Shown: positions 1 to 8,391 of the stretch, piece by piece
Layout of the letters: each line of letters opens with the position of its first letter
Numbering within the stretch: position 1 is the stretch's first letter
Assembly (NCBI GenBank): GCA_029776735.1
Contig: JAKOUL010000011.1
Span: forward strand, 1-64,000
DNA: 64,000 bases
Direction of reading: 5' to 3'
Source: Dictyoglomota bacterium
Lineage (GTDB): Bacteria > Dictyoglomota > Dictyoglomia > Dictyoglomales > Dictyoglomaceae
Made by a program: the position numbers and the translations under genes
Notes under the pieces: generated by a model
The model's input: the letters and a program-made list of their open reading frames with translations, nothing else
Databases searched by the model: none
What the model was told of the DNA's origin: nothing

Positions 1-945
1 GAAAATTTTGAGAATACCAAAAATTTTACAAATAAAATCTGGAATGCTTCACGATTTGTGATCACTAATTTAGATGATAAAGATTATTCTCAGGTAGATT
101 TAAGTAAACACTTATTATCTCTTTCTGACAGGTGGATTTTAAGTAGGCTTCAAAAAGAGATAGAAGAAGTAACAATGCATTTAGAAAACTACCAATTTAG
201 CGACTATGTTAAAAGGGTTTACAATTTCTTCTGGGGAGAGTTTTGTGATTGGTATATTGAGCTTTCTAAATTAAGATTGTTACCTCAAGAGGATCCAGAG
301 AGTAAATTGGTATCCCAAACTATTTTATGGAAAGTACTTCGTGAAAACTTAAAACTTTTACATCCTGTTATGCCTTTTATTACAGAAGAGATATGGCAAA
401 AAATTCCTGGGAGTGATGAGAGTATAATGATGTCATTATGGCCAGGGGTTGAGAAAGAATTTATAGATGAAAAATCAGAAAAGGATATGGAATTTATCAT
501 GGGAGCAATAAAATCAGTAAGAGCCATAAGAGCAGAATTCAATATACCTCCTTCTGAGGTTATAAAGGTTGATTTTTATACACGTGATAGAGAAAAAGAA
601 GTCCTTCTTCAGGGATATTCAGGCTATTTTTATATATTAGCAAAAGCAGAACTTAGATCTGCATCTGAATTAAAAGATCTTAAAAATGTGGCTCATAAAA
701 TAATAGAAAATACGAGTTTCTATGTACCTCTTAGAGGACTTATTGATATTGAAAAGGAAAAAAGTCGTATAAAAAAGGAATTAGAAGATTTGGAAAAAGC
801 CATTAAAAAGTTGGAAGAAAGGTTACATAACAACGAATTTATCTCCAAAGCTCCTCAAGATGTTATAGAGAAAGAGAAAGAGAGATTTATTTCTCTACAA
901 GAGAAATATAAAATATTATTTGAGAGGTATCAGGTTTTAGAATAA
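1..945 (+). CDS. valS: Valyl-tRNA synthetase, C-terminal part (5' end outside window)
   Basis: Cytoplasmic class I aminoacyl-tRNA synthetase that charges tRNA-Val. The frame is open from base 1 and runs to a TAA at 943-945, giving 314 residues. It opens with a NKIWNASRFV stretch, typical of ValRS just after the catalytic core, followed by the helical anticodon-binding domain (YNFFWGEFCDWYIEL, then HPVMPFITEEIWQ). The C-terminal ~65 residues are a charged coiled coil (IDIEKEKSRIKKELEDLEKA), the tRNA-contacting arm characteristic of ValRS. HIGH and KMSKS motifs would lie upstream. A GTG at 58 is internal, not a start. Only 14 bases separate it from rnfC, so the two are probably co-transcribed. 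Confidence 0.95.
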   Translation, partial: ENFENTKNFTNKIWNASRFVITNLDDKDYSQVDLSKHLLSLSDRWILSRLQKEIEEVTMHLENYQFSDYVKRVYNFFWGEFCDWYIELSKLRLLPQEDPESKLVSQTILWKVLRENLKLLHPVMPFITEEIWQKIPGSDESIMMSLWPGVEKEFIDEKSEKDMEFIMGAIKSVRAIRAEFNIPPSEVIKVDFYTRDREKEVLLQGYSGYFYILAKAELRSASELKDLKNVAHKIIENTSFYVPLRGLIDIEKEKSRIKKELEDLEKAIKKLEERLHNNEFISKAPQDVIEKEKERFISLQEKYKILFERYQVLE

Positions 946-959
946 AAAGGAGGCTTAAT

Positions 960-2273
960 ATGAAATTTTCTACCTTTAAGGGTGGCGTTCATCCTCCTGA
1001 GAAAAAGGATTTATCTAAAGATATTCCTATTTCAAAGATTCCTCTTCCTGAAAGATTAATTATTCCTATTCAACAACATACAGGTGCACCTGCAGAACCA
1101 TTGGTAAAACCTAAAAGTTATGTCTACAAAGGTCAGAAGATTGGAGATAAACAAGCTTTTGTTACTTCACCCATTCATGCACCTACTTCAGGTACTGTAA
1201 AACGTATAGGTCTCTATCCACATTCTTCAGGAGAACTTGTAACTGCAATAGAGATAGAAGTTGATGGTAAAGAGGAGCTTTATCCTGACCTTCCTGAAAA
1301 AGTTTCATGGGAAAACCTCTCACCTGATGAGATCAGGCAGAGAATTAGAGAAGCAGGAATTGTAGGACTTGGTGGCGCTGCTTTTCCTACCCATGTAAAG
1401 ATTACACCTCCTTCTGAGAAAAAGATTGATACAATTATTCTTAATGGAGCAGAGTGTGAACCTTATCTTACTATTGATTATCGTCTAATGCTTGAGAAAC
1501 CAGAACTTATCATACAGGGTTTGAAAATTTTAATGTACGTGGTTGGAGCTAAAAAAGGGATTATAGGAATAGAAGAAAATAAAAAAGAGGCTGCAAATTT
1601 ATTAAGAAATTATACCGATAGGGATATTGAGATAGCACTTCTTTATACGAAATATCCTCAAGGGTCAGAAAAACATCTTATAAAAGCTTTACTTAATAGA
1701 GAGGTTCCTTCAGGAGGACTCCCCCTTGATGTAGGAGTAATCGTAAATAATGTAGGGACTGCTTGTGCCATTGCAGAACATTTTAATACAGGACTTCCTC
1801 TTATATCTCGTGGGGTTACAGTTAGTGGAGAGGGCGTAAATTCTCCTAAAAATTTGGATGTTCTTATTGGTACTCCTGTATCAAAACTTATTGAAACAGC
1901 AGGTGGATTTAGAGAAGAACCAGGGAAGATTATATTTGGTGGTCCAATGATGGGAGTTGCAATATATAATTTGGAAACCCCAATTATAAAGGGTACTTCT
2001 GGAGTTGTGGTTTTCCGTAAGAAAGATGTTAAGTATTACGAACCAATGACATGCGTAAGATGTGGAAGATGTGTGGATGTATGTCCTATGGGGATTATAC
2101 CAACAGCTATTGCAAGTTATGTGGAGAAAGAGAAAATAGTAGAGGCGGAAGAATTAGGAGCTTTGGATTGTATTGAATGTGGCTCTTGTAATTATACATG
2201 TCCATCTCGGAGACCACTTTTACAGTGGATTAGAATGGGTAAGGCAGAGATTTTAGCAAAGAAAAGAAAGTAA
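960..2273 (+). CDS. rnfC: Rnf complex subunit C (ion-translocating ferredoxin:NAD+ oxidoreductase)
   Basis: Peripheral NADH/FMN- and Fe-S-binding subunit of the Rnf complex, which couples electron transfer between ferredoxin and NAD+ to Na+ or H+ transport. The 437 residues are a normal length for the Firmicutes/Thermotoga type. The N-terminus (HPPEKKDLSKD) and the Complex1_51K-like region (GIVGLGGAAFPTHVK, NGAECEPYLTIDYRLMLE) are clear. Two 4Fe-4S motifs follow, at Cys365/368/371/375 and Cys404/407/410/414. An AAGGAGG site sits just before the ATG. First gene of the six-gene rnf cluster, 14 bases after valS. Confidence 0.97.
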   Translation: MKFSTFKGGVHPPEKKDLSKDIPISKIPLPERLIIPIQQHTGAPAEPLVKPKSYVYKGQKIGDKQAFVTSPIHAPTSGTVKRIGLYPHSSGELVTAIEIEVDGKEELYPDLPEKVSWENLSPDEIRQRIREAGIVGLGGAAFPTHVKITPPSEKKIDTIILNGAECEPYLTIDYRLMLEKPELIIQGLKILMYVVGAKKGIIGIEENKKEAANLLRNYTDRDIEIALLYTKYPQGSEKHLIKALLNREVPSGGLPLDVGVIVNNVGTACAIAEHFNTGLPLISRGVTVSGEGVNSPKNLDVLIGTPVSKLIETAGGFREEPGKIIFGGPMMGVAIYNLETPIIKGTSGVVVFRKKDVKYYEPMTCVRCGRCVDVCPMGIIPTAIASYVEKEKIVEAEELGALDCIECGSCNYTCPSRRPLLQWIRMGKAEILAKKRK

Positions 2274-2287
2274 GGGGGAGTGCTTCA

Positions 2288-3280
2288 ATGAAGTTAGACA
2301 CTAAACTTATTGTGTCCTCTTCACCACATATTTTTGAAGGTGAAGATGTTTCCTATGCAATGAGGCAGGTTATTTATGCTCTTATTCCTACCACTTTGGC
2401 AGGAATATACTTTTTTGGAACTCACTCTTTGCTTGTGATTATTGTAAGTATTGTTTCAGCAGTAGCGTGGGAGGCCATATCTCTCCTTATTAGAAGGAAA
2501 TCTCTTAGCGCTCTTTCTGATTTTAGTGCTGTGGTTACTGGGCTTTTGTTAGCTTTAACATTACCCCCGAAAGTTCCTCTTTGGATACCTATAGTAGGGA
2601 CAGCTGTGGCTATTATTTTGGTAAAGCAAATATTTGGGGGCTTAGGTAATAATTTTTTAAATCCTGCTTTAGTTGGAAGAGCTTTTCTTCTTATATCATA
2701 TCCAGTAATTATGACTTCTTGGGTGAATCCTATAAGGACTATTGGTAATGAGCTTACTTCTACTGCAACCTCTCTTGCTTCTACTGCGACTCCTATAGTT
2801 TCCACAGCTACTCCTCTTGCTATTGATAAATTGAAAATATCAGGATACAATCTTCCTTCCTATTTTCATTTATGTATAGGAGATATTCCTGGGTGTATTG
2901 GCGAAACTTCAGTATTACTACTTCTTCTTGGAGGATTGTGGCTTATTTATAAAAAAGTTATAGATTGGAAAATACCCTTTTCTTTTATACTTACGGTCTT
3001 TGTTATTTCTATCCTCTTTGGCAAGGATCCTTTGTTTCAGATCCTTGCAGGAGGAATTTTCTTAGGAGCTTTCTTTATGGCTACCGATTGGGTAACTACT
3101 CCTCTTACTTCAAAAGGAAGAATTATATTTGGGATTGGAGCGGGTTTTCTTACTATGATGATTAGAATTTTTGGAGCTTATCCTGAGGGAGTAAGCTATG
3201 GAATTTTAGTAATGAATGCATTAACCCCATTGATTGATAGAAGTTTTAAACCTCGTAAATTTGGAGAGGTGAAGAAATGA
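2288..3280 (+). CDS. rnfD: Rnf complex subunit D, membrane flavoprotein with unusual repeated flavin-site motif
   Basis: Integral membrane subunit of the Rnf complex, homologous to NqrB, which normally carries FMN linked covalently to a threonine. The 330 residues hold about nine hydrophobic segments and the family stretch GGLGNNFLNPALVGRAFLL. The usual motif is SGAT-P-L or close. Here that region is three tandem seven-residue units, S-T-A-T-(S/P)-(L/I)-(A/V), at residues 158-178; Thr175 of the last unit (STATPLA) aligns best with the canonical attachment threonine. Gly is replaced by Thr in all three. The stop overlaps the rnfG start (ATGA). Family identity is certain; which Thr is modified is inference. 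Confidence 0.95.
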   Translation: MKLDTKLIVSSSPHIFEGEDVSYAMRQVIYALIPTTLAGIYFFGTHSLLVIIVSIVSAVAWEAISLLIRRKSLSALSDFSAVVTGLLLALTLPPKVPLWIPIVGTAVAIILVKQIFGGLGNNFLNPALVGRAFLLISYPVIMTSWVNPIRTIGNELTSTATSLASTATPIVSTATPLAIDKLKISGYNLPSYFHLCIGDIPGCIGETSVLLLLLGGLWLIYKKVIDWKIPFSFILTVFVISILFGKDPLFQILAGGIFLGAFFMATDWVTTPLTSKGRIIFGIGAGFLTMMIRIFGAYPEGVSYGILVMNALTPLIDRSFKPRKFGEVKK

Positions 3281-3825
3281 AAGATATTTTTACCTATGGG
3301 ATTACTTTAATGTTGATTTGTGCTTTGGCTGCAGCTGCACTCGCTTTCACTTATGAAAAAACTCAAAAAGTAATTGAGTTAAATGAAGCAAGGGAAAAAG
3401 AAAAAGCTTTAAAGGAGATTCTTTCTTCAGCAAAAAGATTTGTAAAACTTGAGAATAATATTACACCAAAAGATCCTTTAGTTAATATTCAAGAAGTATA
3501 TATTGGTTATGATGATGGAGAAAAAGTTGGTAGTATCTGGGAAGTAAGTACCAAAGGATATAGTAGTGAGATTAAGCTTCTTGTAGGTGTAGATAAAAAT
3601 AATAAGATTTTAGAAGTAAGAGTGATGTCCCAGGAAGAAACTCCTGGACTTGGAGCAGAAGTGACAAAAGAAGGTTTTTTAAAACAATTTCTTGGTAAAA
3701 ATGAGCCCAATTTAGAGGTAAAGAGGAATATCAATCCAGTTACAGGAGCAACAATATCATCAAGAGCTGTAGTAAGGGCAATAAATGAAGTTTTAAACCA
3801 TACGAATTTTGAGGGGGGAGGATAA
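3277..3825 (+). CDS. rnfG: Rnf complex subunit G, covalent-FMN protein
   Basis: Membrane-anchored subunit of the Rnf complex with an extracytoplasmic FMN-binding domain. Residues about 5-25 form the single N-terminal membrane anchor. The FMN domain (PF04205 type) has the expected ETPGLGAEV motif and the flavinylation motif PVTGATISS; Thr159 is the predicted phosphoester-linked residue. Length of 182 is normal for the family. The downstream apbE gene encodes the transferase that installs this flavin. Start overlaps the rnfD stop by four bases, and the stop overlaps the rnfE start (TAATG). Confidence 0.96.
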   Translation: MKDIFTYGITLMLICALAAAALAFTYEKTQKVIELNEAREKEKALKEILSSAKRFVKLENNITPKDPLVNIQEVYIGYDDGEKVGSIWEVSTKGYSSEIKLLVGVDKNNKILEVRVMSQEETPGLGAEVTKEGFLKQFLGKNEPNLEVKRNINPVTGATISSRAVVRAINEVLNHTNFEGGG

Positions 3826-4424
3826 TGAAAGAATTTTGGCAGAATTTTGTTAACGCTATTTTTAAAGAAAATCCTATTCTTATACTGATGCTTGGATTGT
3901 GTTCAGTGCTTGCTGTCTCTACAAGTGTTCAGAATTCTTTAGGAATGGGACTTGCTTTCTCGTTTGTGATGATATTCTCCAACATACTTGTCTCTTTACT
4001 GCGTCCTATAACTCCATATAATATAAGAATCCCTATATTTATAATAGCCATAGGAATGTTTACTACCATAATTGATCTGGTAATGTCAGCTTATTTTACT
4101 GAACTTCATAAGTCCTTAGGAATATTTATTCCTCTTATTGTGGTAAACTGCATGATTATCGGTAGGGCAGAGGCTTTTGCTTATAAAAATTCTGTTCTAA
4201 ATTCTTTAGCAGATGGTCTTGGTATGAGTGTGGGATACCTTTGGGTAATTGTTACATTAGGTATGTTAAGAGAATTTTTAGGGTCAGGTACTATTCTGGG
4301 AATTCCTATTTTACCAGGAATTTTTAAACCTACTCTGGCTTTTATTATGCCTCCTGGTGCTTTTTGGGGAATAGGCTTTCTTATTGCTTTGTTGAACTGG
4401 GCTGGAAATAAGTTTAGGAGGTAA
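3825..4424 (+). CDS. rnfE: Rnf complex subunit E
   Basis: Polytopic membrane subunit of the Rnf complex, homologous to NqrD. The protein (199 residues, about six membrane segments) shows the family signatures ENPILILMLGLCSVLAVS near the start and PLIVVNCMIIGRAEAFA in the middle. The central Cys (VNC) is the conserved half-helix cysteine that with RnfA forms the intramembrane 2Fe-2S site in the RnfA/E and NqrD/E pair. ATG overlaps the rnfG stop by one base, behind a strong GGGGGGAGG purine run. Confidence 0.96.
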   Translation: MKEFWQNFVNAIFKENPILILMLGLCSVLAVSTSVQNSLGMGLAFSFVMIFSNILVSLLRPITPYNIRIPIFIIAIGMFTTIIDLVMSAYFTELHKSLGIFIPLIVVNCMIIGRAEAFAYKNSVLNSLADGLGMSVGYLWVIVTLGMLREFLGSGTILGIPILPGIFKPTLAFIMPPGAFWGIGFLIALLNWAGNKFRR

Positions 4425-4429
4425 TGAGT

Positions 4430-5017
4430 ATGGAGTCTTTAATGAAACTATTTAGTTTATTCTTTTTTGCTATGATAGTAGATAATATCATATTTATGAG
4501 GTTTTTAGCATTATGCTCTTATGTAGGAATGACCTCCCAATTTGATACATCTGTAGGAATGGGTTTTGCTGTTACATTTGTTATGGTTATGGCTTCTGTA
4601 GTTACCTTCTTTGTCTATTATTATATTCTTTTACCATTGAATCTTGTTTTCTTGAGGACATTGACTTTTATTTTAGTTATTGCAGTCTTGGTACAGTTAG
4701 TAGAGATGGTTATAAGAAAAACTTCCCCATATCTTTATAAAGCTATGGGAATATATCTTCCACTTATTACTACAAACTGTGCTATCTTAGCAGTTACATT
4801 TTTAAATATAGATTATCATTACAATCTCTTGGAGACCATTGTATATTCCATAGGAGTTTCTCTGGGTTATACTATCGCTTTAATATTACTCTCAAGCATT
4901 AGGGAAAGACTTGCATATTCAGATACCCCTAAATTTTGGCAAGGTTATCCTATAGTTTTTATAACTTCAGGACTTCTAGCCCTTGTATTTTTAGGTTTTC
5001 AGGGTATGGCACATTAA
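4430..5017 (+). CDS. rnfA: Rnf complex subunit A
   Basis: Polytopic membrane subunit of the Rnf complex, homologous to NqrE and partner of RnfE in the intramembrane Fe-S site (conserved cysteines in MRFLALCSYVGM and PLITTNCAIL). Six hydrophobic helices in 195 residues, normal for the family. Two in-frame ATGs exist, at 4424 (overlapping the rnfE stop) and 4430. The AGGAGG at 4416-4421 is only 2 bases from the first but 8 from the second, so I chose 4430. Confidence 0.95.
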   Translation: MESLMKLFSLFFFAMIVDNIIFMRFLALCSYVGMTSQFDTSVGMGFAVTFVMVMASVVTFFVYYYILLPLNLVFLRTLTFILVIAVLVQLVEMVIRKTSPYLYKAMGIYLPLITTNCAILAVTFLNIDYHYNLLETIVYSIGVSLGYTIALILLSSIRERLAYSDTPKFWQGYPIVFITSGLLALVFLGFQGMAH

Positions 5018-5037
5018 AAGGGAGGAAAAATTAAAAA

Positions 5038-5838
5038 ATGGGATTAATAATCACGTCAGCTTTAGTTTTAGGAAGTATGGGATTGATCTTTGGGGTAGGT
5101 TTAGCTATTGCAGGTCGGAAATTTAAGGTTGAAATAGATCCAAGACTGGCTGAGATCTTAAGCGCTTTACCAGGTAGTAATTGTGGTGCTTGTGGCTATT
5201 CTGGATGTGAATCATGTGCACAAGCGATTTTAGAGGGTAAAGCTCCTGTTACAGCTTGTGTTGCAGGAGGAGAAAAAACAGCTCAAAATGTGGCTCAAAT
5301 TCTTGATGTGAAGAATATAAGAACAGTGGTAAAAAATGTTGCTTTTTTAACTTGTCAAGGGGCAAAGGGTATAGCTCAGGATAAGTTTATATACTATGGA
5401 CTTGAAACTTGTAAGATTGCAAATTTAATTCAGGGAGGTTATAAGGCTTGTCCTACCGGATGTCTTATCTTTGGGGATTGTGTAGAAGCTTGTGTTTTTG
5501 ATGCTATTCATATAGGATCTGACGGTCTTCCTAAAATAGATATGGAAAAATGTACAGGTTGTGGACTTTGTGTAAAAGCATGCCCTAGAGGAGTTCTTAG
5601 TTTATTTTCTGTGGATATCCCGTTGCTTTTAGGATGCAAGTCTGCTCTTCCTGGTCCCGATGCAAGAAAAGTATGTGATCGGGCATGTATTGCTTGTGGA
5701 ATATGTGAGAAAGCTTGCCCTACAGGTGCAATTAAGATGGATGGCAGATTCCCTGTAATAGATTATAGTCTTTGTAATAGTTGCGGGATTTGTGTGGAGA
5801 AATGTCCAACAAAGTCGTTAATCTTATTAAAGCAGTAG
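5038..5838 (+). CDS. rnfB: Rnf complex subunit B, multi-cluster ferredoxin-like electron entry subunit
   Basis: Electron-input subunit that accepts electrons from ferredoxin. One N-terminal membrane helix (about residues 3-25) is followed by the PF04060 4Fe-4S domain ([16 protein letters not shown]) and then a chain of ferredoxin-type motifs in the C-terminal half: [22 protein letters not shown] and [12 protein letters not shown], plus the CPTGC and CVEACVF set. The 266 residues match the Firmicutes-type RnfB with an extended C-terminus. Last of the six rnf genes; its 3' end overlaps the start of apbE in another frame. Confidence 0.96.
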   Translation: MGLIITSALVLGSMGLIFGVGLAIAGRKFKVEIDPRLAEILSALPGSNCGACGYSGCESCAQAILEGKAPVTACVAGGEKTAQNVAQILDVKNIRTVVKNVAFLTCQGAKGIAQDKFIYYGLETCKIANLIQGGYKACPTGCLIFGDCVEACVFDAIHIGSDGLPKIDMEKCTGCGLCVKACPRGVLSLFSVDIPLLLGCKSALPGPDARKVCDRACIACGICEKACPTGAIKMDGRFPVIDYSLCNSCGICVEKCPTKSLILLKQ

Positions 5839-6800
5839 GAGTATTATTTTTAATTGGAATTCTGTCTTTTTCTTTCTTTAGGAGTAATTCCGAGATAGAA
5901 GCTTCTCGGGAAGGAATTTTAATGGATACCTTTGTTAGTATTAAGCTTTGGGGTAAGGATAGAAATGTAGCGTTAGAGGAATCTTGGAAAACATTAGAGT
6001 ATTTAAGTAAAGTTTTTGACAGGTTCAATTCGGAAAGTGAAGTATATAAAATCAATGAAAACGCAGGAAGATTTGTAGATGTTTCAGAAGATACATTAAA
6101 TATTATAAAAACTGCAAGAAAATATGCAGAACTTTCTAACGGGTATTTTGATCCAACTGTTTCACCTCTATTAGAAATCTGGGGCTTTTATAATAGGAAT
6201 TATAGAGTACCTTCTGAAATAGAGATTGAAAAAGCTTTGAACTTTGTGAATTTTAGGAAGATTGAAGTAGAAGATAATAAAGTAAAGCTGACAAAAAATG
6301 GAATGGGGATAGATTTAGGAGGAGTAGCAAAGGGATATATGGCAGAGAAGCTTTTAAACATTGCAAAAAAATATTCTCTTACAAGAGGGATTTTTGATAT
6401 AGGAGGGACTATTGCAGTTTTTGGTAAGCCATTAGAAGGCGAATCCTGGGGAATAAATATAAGACATCCAAGGGAAGATGGGTTTTTAGGAAAAGTATTG
6501 ATAAAAGAAGGGGTTGTTGCAACTTCTGGAGATTACGAAAGATTTTTTATTAAAGATGGGAAAAGATATTGTCATATTTTTAATCCAAAGACTGGTTATC
6601 CAGAAGGAGATCTTATGAGTGTGAGTGTAATAAGTCAAAGTGGAACAGAGGCTGATATCCTATCTACTACCTTTTTTGCTGCTGGTAAGGAGGCTGTAAC
6701 CTTATGGAGAGAAAAATTTTCTAACGTAGGATTAATACTAATGTATTCTGATGGAAAATTATGGATTTCTGATAATGTGATATTTAGAGTTGAAAAATGA
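5802..6800 (+). CDS. apbE: FAD:protein FMN transferase (ApbE), serves Rnf flavinylation
   Basis: Extracytoplasmic Mg2+-dependent enzyme that splits FAD and transfers FMN to a Thr in target proteins such as RnfG and RnfD. Family motifs are clear: [55 protein letters not shown] and [10 protein letters not shown]. An N-terminal hydrophobic helix (about residues 10-24) anchors or exports it; there is no lipobox Cys. An upstream TTG at 5781 is in frame, but the ATG at 5802 gives a more normal N-terminus, so I chose it (332 residues). Placement directly after rnfB makes the Rnf substrates the obvious targets. Confidence 0.95.
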   Translation: MSNKVVNLIKAVGVLFLIGILSFSFFRSNSEIEASREGILMDTFVSIKLWGKDRNVALEESWKTLEYLSKVFDRFNSESEVYKINENAGRFVDVSEDTLNIIKTARKYAELSNGYFDPTVSPLLEIWGFYNRNYRVPSEIEIEKALNFVNFRKIEVEDNKVKLTKNGMGIDLGGVAKGYMAEKLLNIAKKYSLTRGIFDIGGTIAVFGKPLEGESWGINIRHPREDGFLGKVLIKEGVVATSGDYERFFIKDGKRYCHIFNPKTGYPEGDLMSVSVISQSGTEADILSTTFFAAGKEAVTLWREKFSNVGLILMYSDGKLWISDNVIFRVEK

Positions 6801-7336
6801 GAGATAAGATTTACGAGAATAAAGTTTTATACTTGACTTTGCTTGCTATACTACTTTCTGTAGCATGCATACTGTTTTACTTAGAAAGTATATTTATAAC
6901 TCCTCTCTTTCCTATCCCTGGAGCTAAACTTGGGATTGCAAATCTTGTTTCTTTAGTTATGATATACACATTAAGTTGGAAAGAGGCTCTATTAATAACT
7001 ATTTTAAGAGTCATAATAGTTAATTTTATATTGGGAACTTTTTTGAATATCTCATTTTTTTTAGGACTTTTTGGGGGTATAATGAGTACCATTGTGATGG
7101 GTATTGTGAAAAATACCTCCTTAAGTTTAGTTACAAATAGTGTTTTGGGAGCTATAACTCACAATTTAACACAGCTCTTGGTTGTTATTTTTTTTGTACA
7201 GCATTCTGGGATTCTCTACTATGCTCCTTTCTTAATTCTTTTTGGGATAATTACAGGATCTGTAAATGGAATAATAGGAAGATATGTTATTAAAAGTTTA
7301 GAAAAAATTTTGGGGGTAAATGATGAGAAGAAGTAG
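6797..7336 (+). CDS. Gx transporter family membrane protein (heptaprenyl diphosphate synthase component I-like)
   Basis: Small polytopic membrane protein, 179 residues with five or six hydrophobic helices. The ESIFITPLFPIPGAKLGIANLVSL signature region (residues about 29-53, with its P-x-P-G-A-K-L-G-x-A-N core) is that of Pfam Hpre_diP_synt_I, now usually called Gx transporter; substrate unknown, possibly an ECF-type S component. Such genes are often found beside rnf and apbE in thermophilic anaerobes, which suggests a role linked to flavin or quinone supply; that is inference. Start overlaps the apbE stop (ATGA); the 3' end overlaps the next gene by 17 bases. Confidence 0.85.
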   Translation: MRDKIYENKVLYLTLLAILLSVACILFYLESIFITPLFPIPGAKLGIANLVSLVMIYTLSWKEALLITILRVIIVNFILGTFLNISFFLGLFGGIMSTIVMGIVKNTSLSLVTNSVLGAITHNLTQLLVVIFFVQHSGILYYAPFLILFGIITGSVNGIIGRYVIKSLEKILGVNDEKK

Positions 7337-7568
7337 AATGTCTACGAGACTCTTTATTTTCCTTATTGTTTTGGGCATGATAATAGGAGGGGTTGTAGCA
7401 GAAGCTTTAGGAGATAGACTTGAAATACTAAGAGATGGAATTTTTATTGGATTCTCTCCCTTTACCGTAGATTTATATTTTGTAACTTTTACTTTTGGCT
7501 TTGATTTAAGAATTAATTTAGGAAGTGTTATAGGAATCCTTGTGGTATTGCTTTTCTATAGTATTTAA
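7320..7568 (+). CDS. DUF4321 small membrane protein
   Basis: Protein of 82 residues matching the DUF4321 type: a hydrophobic N-terminal helix (IFLIVLGMIIGGVVAEAL), a short middle segment (GFSPFTVDLYFVTFTFGFDLRINLGS) and a C-terminal helix (VIGILVVLLFYSI). Function unknown. Its gene commonly sits upstream of cell-shape or division genes in Firmicutes. The start at 7320 lies 17 bases inside the preceding gene, served by a TTGGGGGT ribosome site; an ATG at 7338 is possible but has no better site. Confidence 0.8.
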   Translation: MMRRSRMSTRLFIFLIVLGMIIGGVVAEALGDRLEILRDGIFIGFSPFTVDLYFVTFTFGFDLRINLGSVIGILVVLLFYSI

Positions 7569-7577
7569 GGTTATAAT
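7548..7577 (+). promoter_or_regulatory. Possible promoter immediately before ftsX
   Basis: TTGCTT at 7548-7553 and TATAAT at 7572-7577 are separated by 18 bases. The -10 box ends only 6 bases before the ftsX ATG, so a transcript from it would begin at or next to the start codon. The upstream sequence has only AAGG at 7567-7570, 13 bases from the ATG, as a weak ribosome site. The -10 match is perfect and the -35 partial. Confidence 0.35.
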
Positions 7578-7583
7578 TTAGCT

Positions 7584-8390
7584 ATGGGTAGTGGAAATTT
7601 TTGGGAAGGTATAAAAACTAAAGGATTATTTTTGTTTTTATCTTTTCTAGTGCTCTTTACTGTTTTTTTGTCTCTTATAGTATTTGTAACTTCTGTAAAT
7701 GGTTCTTTAAACTTGTGGCTTGAAAAGATTAAGATCTATGCTTTTATCTCTCCTGAAACACCTGATTCTAAAATTTTAAAATTAATAGAAGATTTAAAAT
7801 CTAATTTTAAATTTAAAGAAGTGGTATATATAACCCAGAAGGATGCTTGGGATAGGTTAAAGGAGACATTAGGAGGAGAAAATGAGATATTTTCATGGGG
7901 ATCTCCCGAGGCTTTACCAAAAGCTTTAGAGATTACACCTATTACCCTAGAGAAATTTGAGGATCTAAAAAGTTTTCTTCTAAATTACAGCTTTGTAGAA
8001 GAAATTAGATATTCGGAAAATATGATAAATGAATGGAATCAGCTTAATAGAGTAGTGGGGTCTATTAAGAAGATCTTTATTTATTTAGGTAGTTTAGCAT
8101 TTTTAATTATTTCTGTAGAACTACTTGCTCATGTTCATTTAGCATATCCGAAATTTTCTGTCACTTCTCAGATATGGGAAAACATTTTTATTACTTTTCT
8201 ATCTTCCTTTTTTTCCATTTTAATTGTTTATTTTTCCTTCTCCTTATTAAAGGATCAAATATCAAGGGTTCTTCCATATTTTGTATATGTATTTGATCTG
8301 AGGCATATTTTAGTTTGGGTTTTATATTTTGTACTTTCAAATATTATTATAAGTTTTACATCTGCTTTAATAAGTTTCCAGAGATTGTAA
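7584..8390 (+). CDS. ftsX: FtsX-like permease-type cell division protein, shortened
   Basis: Membrane protein that in other bacteria works with the ATPase FtsE to switch on peptidoglycan hydrolases such as EnvC/PcsB partners. The 268 residues show four helices (about 14-36, 164-185, 201-223, 238-260) and the extracellular domain typical of FtsX (IYAFISPETPDSK, YITQKDAWDRLKE, LPKALEITP). The loop between helices 2 and 3, which in canonical FtsX holds the R-R-x-E-I-x-x-M-x-x-x-G-A segment that docks FtsE, is only about 15 residues and lacks the motif. No ftsE precedes it. Two bases separate it from the LytM peptidase gene, its likely partner. Confidence 0.82.
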   Translation: MGSGNFWEGIKTKGLFLFLSFLVLFTVFLSLIVFVTSVNGSLNLWLEKIKIYAFISPETPDSKILKLIEDLKSNFKFKEVVYITQKDAWDRLKETLGGENEIFSWGSPEALPKALEITPITLEKFEDLKSFLLNYSFVEEIRYSENMINEWNQLNRVVGSIKKIFIYLGSLAFLIISVELLAHVHLAYPKFSVTSQIWENIFITFLSSFFSILIVYFSFSLLKDQISRVLPYFVYVFDLRHILVWVLYFVLSNIIISFTSALISFQRL

Positions 8391-8391
8391 T

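Noticed and set aside
2759..2821. Tandem repeat as assembly or slippage artefact
   Set aside because: The three units use different codons and preserve frame, so they are not a simple duplication error.
2422..2850. Minus-strand open frame across the rnfD repeat region
   Set aside because: Its repeated GVAVE pattern is only the complement of the STAT heptads; it lies within a certain rnfD gene.
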